Source: Oscillospiraceae bacterium (GTDB lineage: Bacteria > Bacillota > Clostridia > Oscillospirales > Oscillospiraceae). From it: a stretch of 64,000 bases of DNA. The notes under the pieces are model-generated. The model was not told the origin of the DNA. It ran no database searches and worked only from the letters and a program-made list of their open reading frames with translations. The stretch is from contig SVMF01000009.1 in the NCBI GenBank assembly GCA_015067565.1, positions 32,512 through 96,511 of the forward strand, written 5' to 3'. Numbering within the stretch: position 1 is the first letter of the stretch; every line of letters begins with the position of its first letter. A program made the translations under genes and the position numbers. Shown one piece after another: positions 12,151 through 20,350 of the stretch.

Positions 12151-12848
12151 TGCAGCGATGGAATCCCGATGCACTGCGCTTTATGAGCGATGCATCGGAA
12201 TATGGCAGCTATCCACGGGATCTGGCAAACGAGCTTCTGCCGTATTTGCCGCGTGACGGTCATATCTGCGATGCAGGTTGTGGATTGGGTTATTTGGCGC
12301 AGGAGCTTTCGAATTATTGTAAGACTGTGACTGCCATTGACCGCGCTGCAGCCCCGATCGAAGCGTTTCAAAAGCGTTTTGCAAAGGAAAATCTGTTCGT
12401 ATTTTGTGGCGACATTATTACGATTCAGACACAGTTTGATGCAATGGTCTTTTGCTATTTCGGAAAAACCGAGGAGATCCTTGCCTTGTCTGAGCGCCTC
12501 TGTAAGGGCAATGTTTTGGTCGTGAAGCGAGATTGCTCTGCCCATACATTTTCCCTCGGGAAGATTGATCGCAAGCGACACAGCGTGGATTCGCTCGTAA
12601 GCGAGCTTCATACGAGACGGATTCCGTATGAGACGAAACCTCTTTCTATTGAGCTTGGGCAGCCGTTCCGTTCCCTGAACGATGCAATGGTTTTTTATCG
12701 CCTTTACAATAAGAGCGACAAACCCGTTGAGGAATCGGACGTCAGGAGCAGACTCATGAAAACGAATGATCCGATGTTCCCGTTCTATCTGCCAAGCGTT
12801 CGGCATATGGAGCTGATCGTTTTCGATGCGAATACATTAAGAGGGTGA
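12129..12848 (+). CDS. Class I SAM-dependent methyltransferase-like protein
   Basis: GHICDAGCGLGYLAQELSNYCKTVTAIDRA motif I. Overlaps the XdhC stop. Confidence 0.7.
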   Translation: MQSGKSMMQRWNPDALRFMSDASEYGSYPRDLANELLPYLPRDGHICDAGCGLGYLAQELSNYCKTVTAIDRAAAPIEAFQKRFAKENLFVFCGDIITIQTQFDAMVFCYFGKTEEILALSERLCKGNVLVVKRDCSAHTFSLGKIDRKRHSVDSLVSELHTRRIPYETKPLSIELGQPFRSLNDAMVFYRLYNKSDKPVEESDVRSRLMKTNDPMFPFYLPSVRHMELIVFDANTLRG

Positions 12849-12852
12849 GTGG

Positions 12853-13338
12853 ATGAATCTGATATTCTGTGGCTGCAGCGGTAGTGGAAAAACCACGGCG
12901 ATCCGTCGTATTTTGCAAGAGCTTCATGAGCCAATCTATGGTTTTTGGACCGAGAAGCTTGCACCGGATCTCGATGGCTGTTCTCCGGTTTACATACATG
13001 GCTACAGAGAACCGCTGTGCTTTGATCATTTGATCGGCACCTGCAAAAATCGACAGGCTGAGAAATTCCCTGAAGTTTTTGACTCGGTCGGCACGACCTA
13101 TCTGACGGATATTCCAAAGGGAAGCCTTGTTGTCATGGATGAGATCGGTTGCATGGAAAGTGAGGCGAAAGAATTTATTAACGCGATCTTTCGTATTCTC
13201 GACGGCGATTACAGGGTGATTGCTGCAGTTCGGGACAAGAGCACACCGCTTTTGGACGCGGTTCGCACTCATCACAAGAGTGTTTGCCTGACGCCTGAGA
13301 GTTTTTGCTGTCAGGATTTGGTCTCTATTTTAAGATAA
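12853..13338 (+). CDS. THEP1-type nucleoside-triphosphatase-like protein
   Basis: NLIFCGCSGSGKTTAIRRIL P-loop, GSLVVMDEIGCMESEAKEF Walker B, small NTPase_1 layout. Confidence 0.7.
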   Translation: MNLIFCGCSGSGKTTAIRRILQELHEPIYGFWTEKLAPDLDGCSPVYIHGYREPLCFDHLIGTCKNRQAEKFPEVFDSVGTTYLTDIPKGSLVVMDEIGCMESEAKEFINAIFRILDGDYRVIAAVRDKSTPLLDAVRTHHKSVCLTPESFCCQDLVSILR

Positions 13339-13400
13339 ATTTATTTGTCGAAAAAAATTGCTTGATTTTTCTGAAATCTGTGCTATAATAGCATGGCAAC

Positions 13401-13477
13401 GGAGGCTTAGCTCAGCTGGTTAGAGCGCCTGCTTCACACGCAGGAGGTCACTGGTTCGAGTCCAGCAGTCTCCACCA
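13401..13477 (+). tRNA. tRNA-Val (anticodon CAC)
   Basis: ggaggcttagctcagctggttagagcgcctgcttcacacgcaggaggtcactggttcgagtccagcagtctccacca. Acceptor stem ggaggct/agtctcc, anticodon loop ttCACac, T-arm GTTCGAGTCC, encoded CCA. Confidence 0.93.
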
Positions 13478-13479
13478 TG

Positions 13480-13519
13480 AAAAAAGTCACCTTTGTCTAC
13501 TGACAAAGGTGACTTTTTT
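13480..13519 (+). terminator. Rho-independent terminator of tRNA-Val
   Basis: Perfect 18-bp stem aaaaaagtcacctttgtc-tact-gacaaaggtgactttttt. Confidence 0.9.
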
Positions 13520-13692
13520 CAATGATGTTTGCCTTCGGCAAATGATGTTGGCTTTGCCAATGATGACGGCTGCTCCTAATGATGTCGCTTCGCTAATGTA
13601 TTGGCAAACATCGCATCATTGCGACCAAGGGGAGCAACATCATTATGCGAAGGATAACATCATATCACCGAAGGTGATGCATCATTGAAAAA
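13515..13692. repeat. Palindromic AATGATG-module repeat array
   Basis: Bounded by exact inverted ends tttttcaatgatg ... catcattgaaaaa. Inside are AATGATG-separated mini-hairpins (tttgccttcggcaaa, ttggctttgccaa, ...), with modules inverted in the right half. Confidence 0.8.
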
Positions 13693-13768
13693 TTCATAGT
13701 TTTGTGATATAACCTGTTCGAAAAATAAGAATTTTTCGAACATCAATCCATATTTTTTCAGAAGGGTA

Positions 13769-13799
13769 TTGACTCTCACGCTCCGTCATAGTGTATGCT
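13769..13799 (+). promoter_or_regulatory. MerR-type promoter with 19-bp spacer
   Basis: TTGACT (13769-13774), 19-nt spacer, TATGCT (13794-13799), directly upstream of a MerR-family gene. Confidence 0.7.
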
Positions 13800-13825
13800 C
13801 TTGTTGTGAGGTGATAAAATTGAAA

Positions 13826-14548
13826 ATGCAGATTAAAGAATTTGCCGATTTTACGGGTGTAAGTGTGCGCACACTGCATTATTACGATGAAATAGGATTG
13901 TTGATGCCAGCCTTTGTTGACAAAACTACAGGCTATCGCTTTTATGACGAAAAATCTTTTCTTCGTATGCAAGAGATTCTCTTTTACCGTGAACTTGACT
14001 TTTCCTTAAAGCGCATTGAAGAGATTTTGTCATCCCCGAATTATGACAAAAACAAGGCGCTGAAAGAGCAAAAACACCTTCTCACACTCAAAAAAGAGCG
14101 GTTAGAGCGGTTAATTTCTGCTATTGACGGTGCTGTGAAAGGAGAAAATGTTATGAAAGCATTTGACAACAGCGAATTTGAAAAGCACAAGGCTGAAGCC
14201 AAAGAAAAATGGGGTAAAACGGATGCGTACAAGGAATACGCAGAACGGACTAAGGATTACTCCAAACAGAAGTGGAATGAAATTGCCGAGGGAATGGACC
14301 ATATTATGGCAGAGTTTGCACTCTGCATGAGAAAAGACGAAAGTCCTAATTCCGCTAAAGCACAAAGCCTTGTAAAAATGCTGCAGAACTATATTACTGA
14401 GAATTACTATCTTTGTACAAACGAAATATTGGCAAGTCTCGGTCTGATGTATGTAGCGGACGAGCGCTTTAAGAACAACATTGATAAGCATGCTGACGGT
14501 ACTGCTACGTTTATCTGTGAAGCAATTGCGGTGTATTGCAGCAAGTAA
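13826..14548 (+). CDS. MerR family regulator with TipAS-like effector domain
   Basis: MQIKEFADFTGVSVRTLHYYDEIGLLMP winged HTH; C-terminal helical domain resembling TipAS. TTG 13820 is an alternative start. Confidence 0.88.
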   Translation: MQIKEFADFTGVSVRTLHYYDEIGLLMPAFVDKTTGYRFYDEKSFLRMQEILFYRELDFSLKRIEEILSSPNYDKNKALKEQKHLLTLKKERLERLISAIDGAVKGENVMKAFDNSEFEKHKAEAKEKWGKTDAYKEYAERTKDYSKQKWNEIAEGMDHIMAEFALCMRKDESPNSAKAQSLVKMLQNYITENYYLCTNEILASLGLMYVADERFKNNIDKHADGTATFICEAIAVYCSK

Positions 14549-14592
14549 ATCCCAAGAGGTGTAGAAAAGGCCACAAATCAGAAATAAAGGGA

Positions 14593-14619
14593 AGTCGGAG
14601 AGTTTCTCACTCTCCGACT
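14593..14619. terminator. Terminator hairpin, left copy
   Basis: agtcggagag-tttctca-ctctccgact; identical 27-bp copy at 14875-14901. Confidence 0.7.
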
Positions 14620-14874
14620 CAGTCTGTCGAAAAACTCGTTTTTCGACAGACTGTCAGAGTTCAAAAAGGCGGCAAGACGAGCAAACCGAGTTCGTCGGCG
14701 TACGATGGTACGGTAGAGCTCGGTTTGCGATGTAAGTCAAAATGCCTTGCGAAGCAAGCATTGGAAGTGTTTTGGCTTATATTAGGGTTCTGCTCGCAAC
14801 AGTCTATTGGAACACAGATCGCCAACCGTCAAAAAATTTGCATTTTGACGATTGGCGACTTTTTTGACACTCTG
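14620..14874. repeat. 255-bp structured repeat element, copy 1
   Basis: About 93% identical by eye to 46188-46443. Imperfect terminal inverted repeats CAGTCTGTCGAAAAACT / AGTCGCC-side ACTTTTTTGACACTCTG. Several internal hairpins; flanked by identical 27-bp terminator hairpins. Confidence 0.9.
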
Positions 14875-14901
14875 AGTCGGAGAGTTTCTCACTCTCCGAC
14901 T
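14875..14901. terminator. Terminator hairpin, right copy
   Basis: agtcggagagtttctcactctccgact, identical to 14593-14619. Confidence 0.7.
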
Positions 14902-14905
14902 TAGA

Positions 14906-15601
14906 TCATTTATATTCCCAGGAGACGACAGCTACTGCACAGTAATTTTCCCTCAATTGGAAACAGTGCATGGTACAATCTCTGTGATTGTCCTCGCGAT
15001 AATTATGTATGATGCGACTGCCGCCGTTGAAGGCGATGTCGGCAAAAGCGGCAAGAAGATGCGTCATGGCAAAGCCGAAAAATTCCAGATGTGACTTGTT
15101 TAGAATATCCTCCATAGAGCAATTGTGGTAATTCAGGAATTCATTATTGCAATAGCGGAAGTAGAATTCCGGAAAATTACGGTCGGATAATTCCGTGACC
15201 TCCAGAATCGCAAAGGGAATAGGCATTTTGTCAAGGATCGCATATTCCGTGGGGAAATCGGAAACAGCTTGCGTTTCCCGCTTCGATACAAGCATGGCTT
15301 TGTTGTGCGCGTGCTCGGAAAAGTTGCGTTTTCTGCCGTGGAAACTACGGCCGTCTGTCATGGTATAAATGCCGTGGTCAATATCGGCGATATAAGATGC
15401 GGATAAAAGAAGTCCTTTGCCAACGTTCAAAAATTCGTCCTCAGAAAGAAGCTCCCGCAGGGACTTGATAGTGTGATAGGTCTCGATGATGCGATTGTCG
15501 GCCAAATAAATCTTGGTCAGCCCTTCTTCTCGAATGATGTATTTAATATTTTGGGCATCAACATGATTTTTGTGAAGAAAGCGACTTAAAATTTCTTTCA
15601 T
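14906..15601 (-). CDS. LytTR DNA-binding domain protein with PAS-like C-terminal domain
   Basis: Residues IKYIIREEGLTKIYLADNRIIETYHTIKSLRELLSEDEFLNVGKGLLLSASYI... fit LytTR. C-terminal FAILEVTELSDRNFPEFYFRYCNNEFL resembles PAS. Confidence 0.7.
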   Translation of the reverse strand: MKEILSRFLHKNHVDAQNIKYIIREEGLTKIYLADNRIIETYHTIKSLRELLSEDEFLNVGKGLLLSASYIADIDHGIYTMTDGRSFHGRKRNFSEHAHNKAMLVSKRETQAVSDFPTEYAILDKMPIPFAILEVTELSDRNFPEFYFRYCNNEFLNYHNCSMEDILNKSHLEFFGFAMTHLLAAFADIAFNGGSRIIHNYREDNHRDCTMHCFQLRENYCAVAVVSWEYK

Positions 15602-15852
15602 AACGATACCGCTCCTTTTAAATATGATGTTTTATTCACTATATCATATCTTAATGAAAAAATCAATATATTTTAGTGAATAATTACAAAAAATTTTGCG
15701 ATAAAAGAAATGCGGGAGGAGAGAGTGCTTTGAAAATCAAGTTTAAATATGGACACGTAATATGTTAATTAAAATTTTGTAAATTAACCGCTAAATGACA
15801 TGATAAAATGCGGGTTCGCCGTTTGGCGAACCCGCACATTTCATGCTTTGAA

Positions 15853-16056
15853 TTACTTCAGATTGCTCTCGTAAGCCTCGATCATCTTCTTGACCATCTG
15901 GCCGCCGACGGAACCGGCCTCACGGGAGGTCAGGTGACCGTTGTAGCCGTTGGTCAGGTTGACGCCGACTTCGTTTGCAGCTTCCATCTTGAACTTGTCC
16001 ATTGCTGCTCTTGCCTCGGGAATGTTGATCTGGTTGTTGCTCTTCATATATTCCAT
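15853..16056 (-). CDS. Alpha/beta-type small acid-soluble spore protein
   Basis: INIPEARAAMDKFKMEAANEVGVNLTNGYNGHLTSREAGSVGGQMVKKMIEAYE (SASP signature, EAANEVGV). Confidence 0.93.
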   Translation of the reverse strand: MEYMKSNNQINIPEARAAMDKFKMEAANEVGVNLTNGYNGHLTSREAGSVGGQMVKKMIEAYESNLK

Positions 16057-16179
16057 CTCCTTTTGTCGTTTTGAGTCAACTTTTGATTGCCTCAGCGATA
16101 GTTTTGCCTATCGAACGAAAAATATCAATGTCAATATTTGCTCAAAAAAACAGGCCGCATGTCATTTAGCTGCGTACTT

Positions 16180-17640
16180 TTACTTTCTTTTCATTTTTTT
16201 GAAAGACGCTTTCAGAATATCGAGCAGATAGTGGTAGGTTTCCATCTTGAATAAAATGGAACCGCCGATGTAAATGATTGCGCCGAGAGGAATCTGAATT
16301 GCAAGCGAGGCCCAATCGGATAGGTGCAGGAAATTGATCAGGTACACGCATCCGCCCATCACAGCGGACAGGGCGATATAGGGGAGCATGTCGTATACCT
16401 GCTGCAGGTAGGTATAATTCAGCAGCTTTTTGTTGGGGAAGGAATTGATGAACTGTGAGATCAAGCTGCCAAACACAAGACCGACGGCGATGGCAAGCGG
16501 GCCGAAGGGGATTGTTATGATCAGAATTATGATGCCCACGGCCTTTTTAACGATATCTAACTTCAGGAAAATATCGCTGCGTCCCAGGGCCTTGATTGCG
16601 TTGAGGTTTGATGTATGAATCGGGTGCAGTGCGGAAGTGATGCAGAACAGCTGCAGATACGGAGCGCAGGAGATCCATTTCTCGGTCAGCAGGATCCGAA
16701 TAAACGGCTCGGCACAGACGGCCAGGCCAGTCACAAGCGGCAGGATCAGGTAAGTACTCACGCGTATGGACTTTCTCGTCATTTCGCGGATCCTTTCTTG
16801 CTCGCTTTGCACAGAGGAGAGCGCAGGGAAGAGCACGCTGTCGATTGCGGTGTTGATATTGTTGGTGATCATGGACGGCAGCTGCGAACCCTTGTTGTAG
16901 TACGACAGATCCGAGGCGGAATAGCGATAGCCAATGATAATCTGACGAATATCCGTGATCAATGTGCTCAGAAGTGCCGAAGCGAGGATCTTCCAACCGT
17001 AAGAAAAGGATGACTTCAAACGCGTAAAGGAAAACAGTTTCTTCGGCCGCCAACCGGTCGTGACCCAAAGAACACAGGTGTCGATCACGAGGTTTGTCAG
17101 ATGCTGTGTGACGATGGCCCAGACTCCAAAGCCGAGGTAGGCCATGACGATGCCGACGACGGCGGCGACGATGGTTCCTCCCAATGTCGAGAAGAAGAAA
17201 AGCCGGAACTGCAGCGTTTTGGAAACATATGCGTGCTGGACATTCTTAAGACCGGAGACGATGATCGTGATACCGAGAACTCGCAGGGGAGCGGTCAACG
17301 ATGCATCGCCATAGGACGAGGAGATCAAAGGTGCGCAGAAAAACAGCACCATATACAGGAACAGACAGAAGCCGACATTAAAGTAGAAAACGGTAGAAAA
17401 ATCTGCATCATCTGCGTCTTTCTTTTGTATCAAGGAAGCGGCGAGGCCACTGTCAACAAAGACGGTCAGCAGGCCGGTAAAAACCGTCATGATCGCAACG
17501 GTTCCATAGTCGTCGGGTGTGAGCAGACGTGCCAGGATGAGGCCGACTATGAACGTTACAGCCTGCGCACCGCAGCGTTCTGCAAAGCTCCAGAGAAATC
17601 CGGATATGACCTTGCCGCCGCCGGGAGAAGTGTTACTCAT
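16180..17640 (-). CDS. Lipopolysaccharide/oligosaccharide flippase (MATE-like polysaccharide exporter)
   Basis: GFLWSFAERCGAQAVTFIVGLILARLLTPDDYGTVAIMTVF; multiple TMs throughout. Confidence 0.9.
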   Translation of the reverse strand: MSNTSPGGGKVISGFLWSFAERCGAQAVTFIVGLILARLLTPDDYGTVAIMTVFTGLLTVFVDSGLAASLIQKKDADDADFSTVFYFNVGFCLFLYMVLFFCAPLISSSYGDASLTAPLRVLGITIIVSGLKNVQHAYVSKTLQFRLFFFSTLGGTIVAAVVGIVMAYLGFGVWAIVTQHLTNLVIDTCVLWVTTGWRPKKLFSFTRLKSSFSYGWKILASALLSTLITDIRQIIIGYRYSASDLSYYNKGSQLPSMITNNINTAIDSVLFPALSSVQSEQERIREMTRKSIRVSTYLILPLVTGLAVCAEPFIRILLTEKWISCAPYLQLFCITSALHPIHTSNLNAIKALGRSDIFLKLDIVKKAVGIIILIITIPFGPLAIAVGLVFGSLISQFINSFPNKKLLNYTYLQQVYDMLPYIALSAVMGGCVYLINFLHLSDWASLAIQIPLGAIIYIGGSILFKMETYHYLLDILKASFKKMKRK

Positions 17641-18944
17641 GAGTTCCTCCTGAAAAGTCTTTTGATTCGTTTTTTTACAATTCGGCCCAAGCCTTTTTCC
17701 TTAATAGCATTTTTGTAGCCGAGCATTTTGGTTTTGCGCATGACCTTCCGGAAAGCTTTGTTGACAAAGCGGATGTCGCTTTCACTCAGGACAGCGCCTT
17801 CGACAGAGTTTTCGAGGTCTTCGATTAGAAGCTGCGCAGCGGAAGTGTCATTGAAAGTGTCGTAGGAGTCTTTACATTTACGCACATACTCGTCTTCGGA
17901 GATATTCAGGATCTCTTCAATAAACCCTTCTGCAGGCATACCGGGGACCGTCGAAACAGTCATAGCCTTTGACTCGGGCAGATAGCCGTAGACCTCACAA
18001 TCGCAGCAATAATTTCGAACAGGAAGTGACAGCGTGCCGTTTCGAGCGCCCGTTGTACAGCAGCCGGCGGCACTGATATTGAGGTTGGCAGATCTGTAAA
18101 TGCCAACAAGCCCCTCAGGGGAGGCCGGGCCATACAGGTGAATATCGGTCTGCGCTTTTTCGCTTAGCTTTGCGATCGCTTCATGCACCTGCGCCTCGTC
18201 GGAGCCATAGCCGACGATCGTGAACTTCAGCCGATCATATCGTTCTTTTAATTTACCGTAAACGGAAATCAACCCTAGCAGATAGCCCTTGTGCGGGAAG
18301 TCAAATCTGGAAACGCTGAGGAGACGGAAATCTTTGTTGCGGTACAAGCTTCTGGCATTTTCTTCGTCGAATTTTGATATTTCGAAGGCGGAAGGAACGG
18401 CGGTTTGCCCCTTTGCATTGTAGGAGTAATTCTCCTCCATGACTTTGATATGTCGGGAGGAAAAGTAACGGATATTGCCGCCGTTATTCATCTTTGAGAA
18501 GACCGTGGAAAGTCGTTTGCGGATCGAATTCCGACGGAATTTTGGATAAACGGTCTCAAGATAATTCATCCAACCAGTGAAATGATTGACAAAGAAAAAG
18601 TTATCCATGCGGCACCAGGTGTTCTTTGTGCGGAATTCTTCGGCCATCACAAACCAATTGATATAGGAGGTGACAAACACAATGTGCGCATCTCGGGAAC
18701 CTTTGGTCAGGCGATACAGTTCATCACGGTTGATCTTGTTTTTCCATATGATCAGGCCGCAATTCTTCAGACCCTCCTCGTAGGAGGGGGCGATATAGCT
18801 GTAGTTTCCCGAAATCCAGATGGTTGTGATATCGCGCTTGGACAAAAGAATCGCTTGACGATAGATGTAATTCTCAATCCCACCGATACCCAGATCCTCT
18901 TGCATAAAAACGACGATCTTTTTTTCTGCCATAAAGTGCACCAT
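17637..18944 (-). CDS. Glycosyltransferase (GT4-like)
   Basis: EDLGIGGIENYIYRQAILLSKR, LLSVSRFDFPHKGYLLGL, FTIVGYGSDE; overlaps the flippase start. Confidence 0.82.
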   Translation of the reverse strand: MVHFMAEKKIVVFMQEDLGIGGIENYIYRQAILLSKRDITTIWISGNYSYIAPSYEEGLKNCGLIIWKNKINRDELYRLTKGSRDAHIVFVTSYINWFVMAEEFRTKNTWCRMDNFFFVNHFTGWMNYLETVYPKFRRNSIRKRLSTVFSKMNNGGNIRYFSSRHIKVMEENYSYNAKGQTAVPSAFEISKFDEENARSLYRNKDFRLLSVSRFDFPHKGYLLGLISVYGKLKERYDRLKFTIVGYGSDEAQVHEAIAKLSEKAQTDIHLYGPASPEGLVGIYRSANLNISAAGCCTTGARNGTLSLPVRNYCCDCEVYGYLPESKAMTVSTVPGMPAEGFIEEILNISEDEYVRKCKDSYDTFNDTSAAQLLIEDLENSVEGAVLSESDIRFVNKAFRKVMRKTKMLGYKNAIKEKGLGRIVKKRIKRLFRRNS

Positions 18945-19076
18945 TCGACCCTTTGTCGGATCGCCTTTGTAAATACTTATGAAACACCGAAATTATTATA
19001 ATGCCAAGTGCGGTTTTTGTCAACGAAAAAAGCGGCACGCCTTAGCGCCAACCTTTGAAATTAATCAAAAAAGGTA

Positions 19077-19105
19077 TTGCAAAATATGAAAAGGTATTGT
19101 ATAAT
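19077..19105 (+). promoter_or_regulatory. Predicted sigma-A promoter with overlapping direct repeat (RiPP operon)
   Basis: TTGCAA (19077-19082), 17-bp spacer, TATAAT (19100-19105). Direct repeat AAAGGTATTG at 19070-19079 and 19090-19099. Confidence 0.7.
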
Positions 19106-19165
19106 AACTCATAGAAATATGGTTGCATGGTTTTGCGCTGAAATTGGCGCAAAGTTTTGGAGTAG

Positions 19166-19441
19166 ATGAGAATGAAGAGAAAATATCAAAAGCCCTATCT
19201 TGGACTGGAGTCCTTCCAACTGAATGCTTCGCTGGCGGTATCTTGTTCTGCGCAGAACAAGATACCGATCAACCATGGCGAGGATGACTGTTCCTTCGGT
19301 GGCCCCGGTGGCGGTGGTGGCCAGTTCTTTAACCTATTCAATTGCCAGATTGACCTGACCGGACCCGCGAATGACGGCAATGATACTATTTGCTATCATG
19401 GACCTCTCGCATCGGGCGGCATCAGCTTCACTTATTCTTAA
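19166..19441 (+). CDS. Putative RiPP precursor peptide (Cys/Gly-rich core)
   Basis: MRMKRKYQKPYLGLESFQLNASLAVSCSAQNKIPINHGEDDCSFGGPGGGGGQFFNLFNCQIDLTGPANDGNDTICYHGPLASGGISFTYS. Short leader-like N-terminus, then a four-Cys, Gly-rich C-terminus. First gene before HPrK-like/rSAM/PqqD genes. Confidence 0.65.
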   Translation: MRMKRKYQKPYLGLESFQLNASLAVSCSAQNKIPINHGEDDCSFGGPGGGGGQFFNLFNCQIDLTGPANDGNDTICYHGPLASGGISFTYS

Positions 19442-19451
19442 TTATCTTCAG

Positions 19452-19486
19452 GGAGCCGGAGAATCTTCGGCTCCTTGCTTGTTTTG
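19452..19486 (+). terminator. Hairpin with T-rich tail between precursor and maturation genes (attenuator-like)
   Basis: ggagccg-gagaatctt-cggctcc followed by ttgcttgtttt. Confidence 0.5.
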
Positions 19487-19495
19487 GAGAGTGCC

Positions 19496-20350
19496 ATGCG
19501 ATATAGATTTGCAAATTCAGAACTGTTATGGCAGGCGAAGACACTTCTGCTGACGGAGGACAATTTTTCGGTTTTGTTTACTTCAGTTCGAAATACTGAT
19601 CCTGATTTTTTCTACTATGAAACGGCGATGCCCTCTGACATCATAAAAAATGCCAGACAGATCAAATATGCCGGTGGTTATGAGCTTTTTCAAACGGAGT
19701 GCGGTATCTTTCATATGAACCATTGGGCGATGTGCCGCTACGCCTTCGGCTTTTACATCGATGACCTGGACGGCGACACACCGATCTATGTCAATCCCGA
19801 GATCCTGAACCAGCAGACGATGATCGCGAGCCATTTCTTAAGCACCATCGGAGTGCACAGAAAGCTTTTGAATCGAAATTGTCCGATTCTGCACGCATCG
19901 TATGTTGTACACGACTCAGAGGCAATCTTGTTTTTGGGCGCATCGGGTACGGGGAAATCCACGCAGGCACAGCTGTGGCAGGATGTTCTTGGTGCGCAGA
20001 TCATCAATGGCGACAGAGTGCTTCTGGAATGCATTGGCGGCAAATGGACGGCACACGGTTACCCTTGCTGCGGCTCGTCGTATATCTGCATCAATCAAAG
20101 CGCTCCGATCAAAGCGATCGTCTTACTGCAGCAGGCGGCAGAAAACCGTGTCGAGGTGTCGAGTGTAGCAAAAAACATATGCGCGTTGACCTCTGCAACG
20201 GAGATATATCCTTTTGCGGACGCGGAGGTTTCGAAGGCCTTTGATCTGGCACAAAAAATCACCGCCAATATACCGATCTTGACGCTTCGTTGCACCCCGG
20301 ATGAACGGGCGGTCATGGCGTTAAAAGATTATCTGGAGAATGTACTATGA
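19496..20350 (+). CDS. HPr-kinase-like P-loop ATPase
   Basis: PILHASYVVHDSEAILFLGASGTGKSTQAQLWQDVLGAQIINGDRVLL, a HprK-like Walker A and core. ATG 19496; TTG 19475 possible. Confidence 0.8.
   Translation: MRYRFANSELLWQAKTLLLTEDNFSVLFTSVRNTDPDFFYYETAMPSDIIKNARQIKYAGGYELFQTECGIFHMNHWAMCRYAFGFYIDDLDGDTPIYVNPEILNQQTMIASHFLSTIGVHRKLLNRNCPILHASYVVHDSEAILFLGASGTGKSTQAQLWQDVLGAQIINGDRVLLECIGGKWTAHGYPCCGSSYICINQSAPIKAIVLLQQAAENRVEVSSVAKNICALTSATEIYPFADAEVSKAFDLAQKITANIPILTLRCTPDERAVMALKDYLENVL

Noticed and set aside
13515-13692. CRISPR-like array
   Set aside because: Repeats are short, palindromic, inverted halfway and have no uniform spacers; no cas genes in the window.
14536-14904. 122-aa ORF across the 255-bp element
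   Set aside because: Runs through the terminators and hairpins of the repeat; ends reiterate SRRVSHSPTQS from the duplicated hairpin; not conserved as a frame in copy 2.
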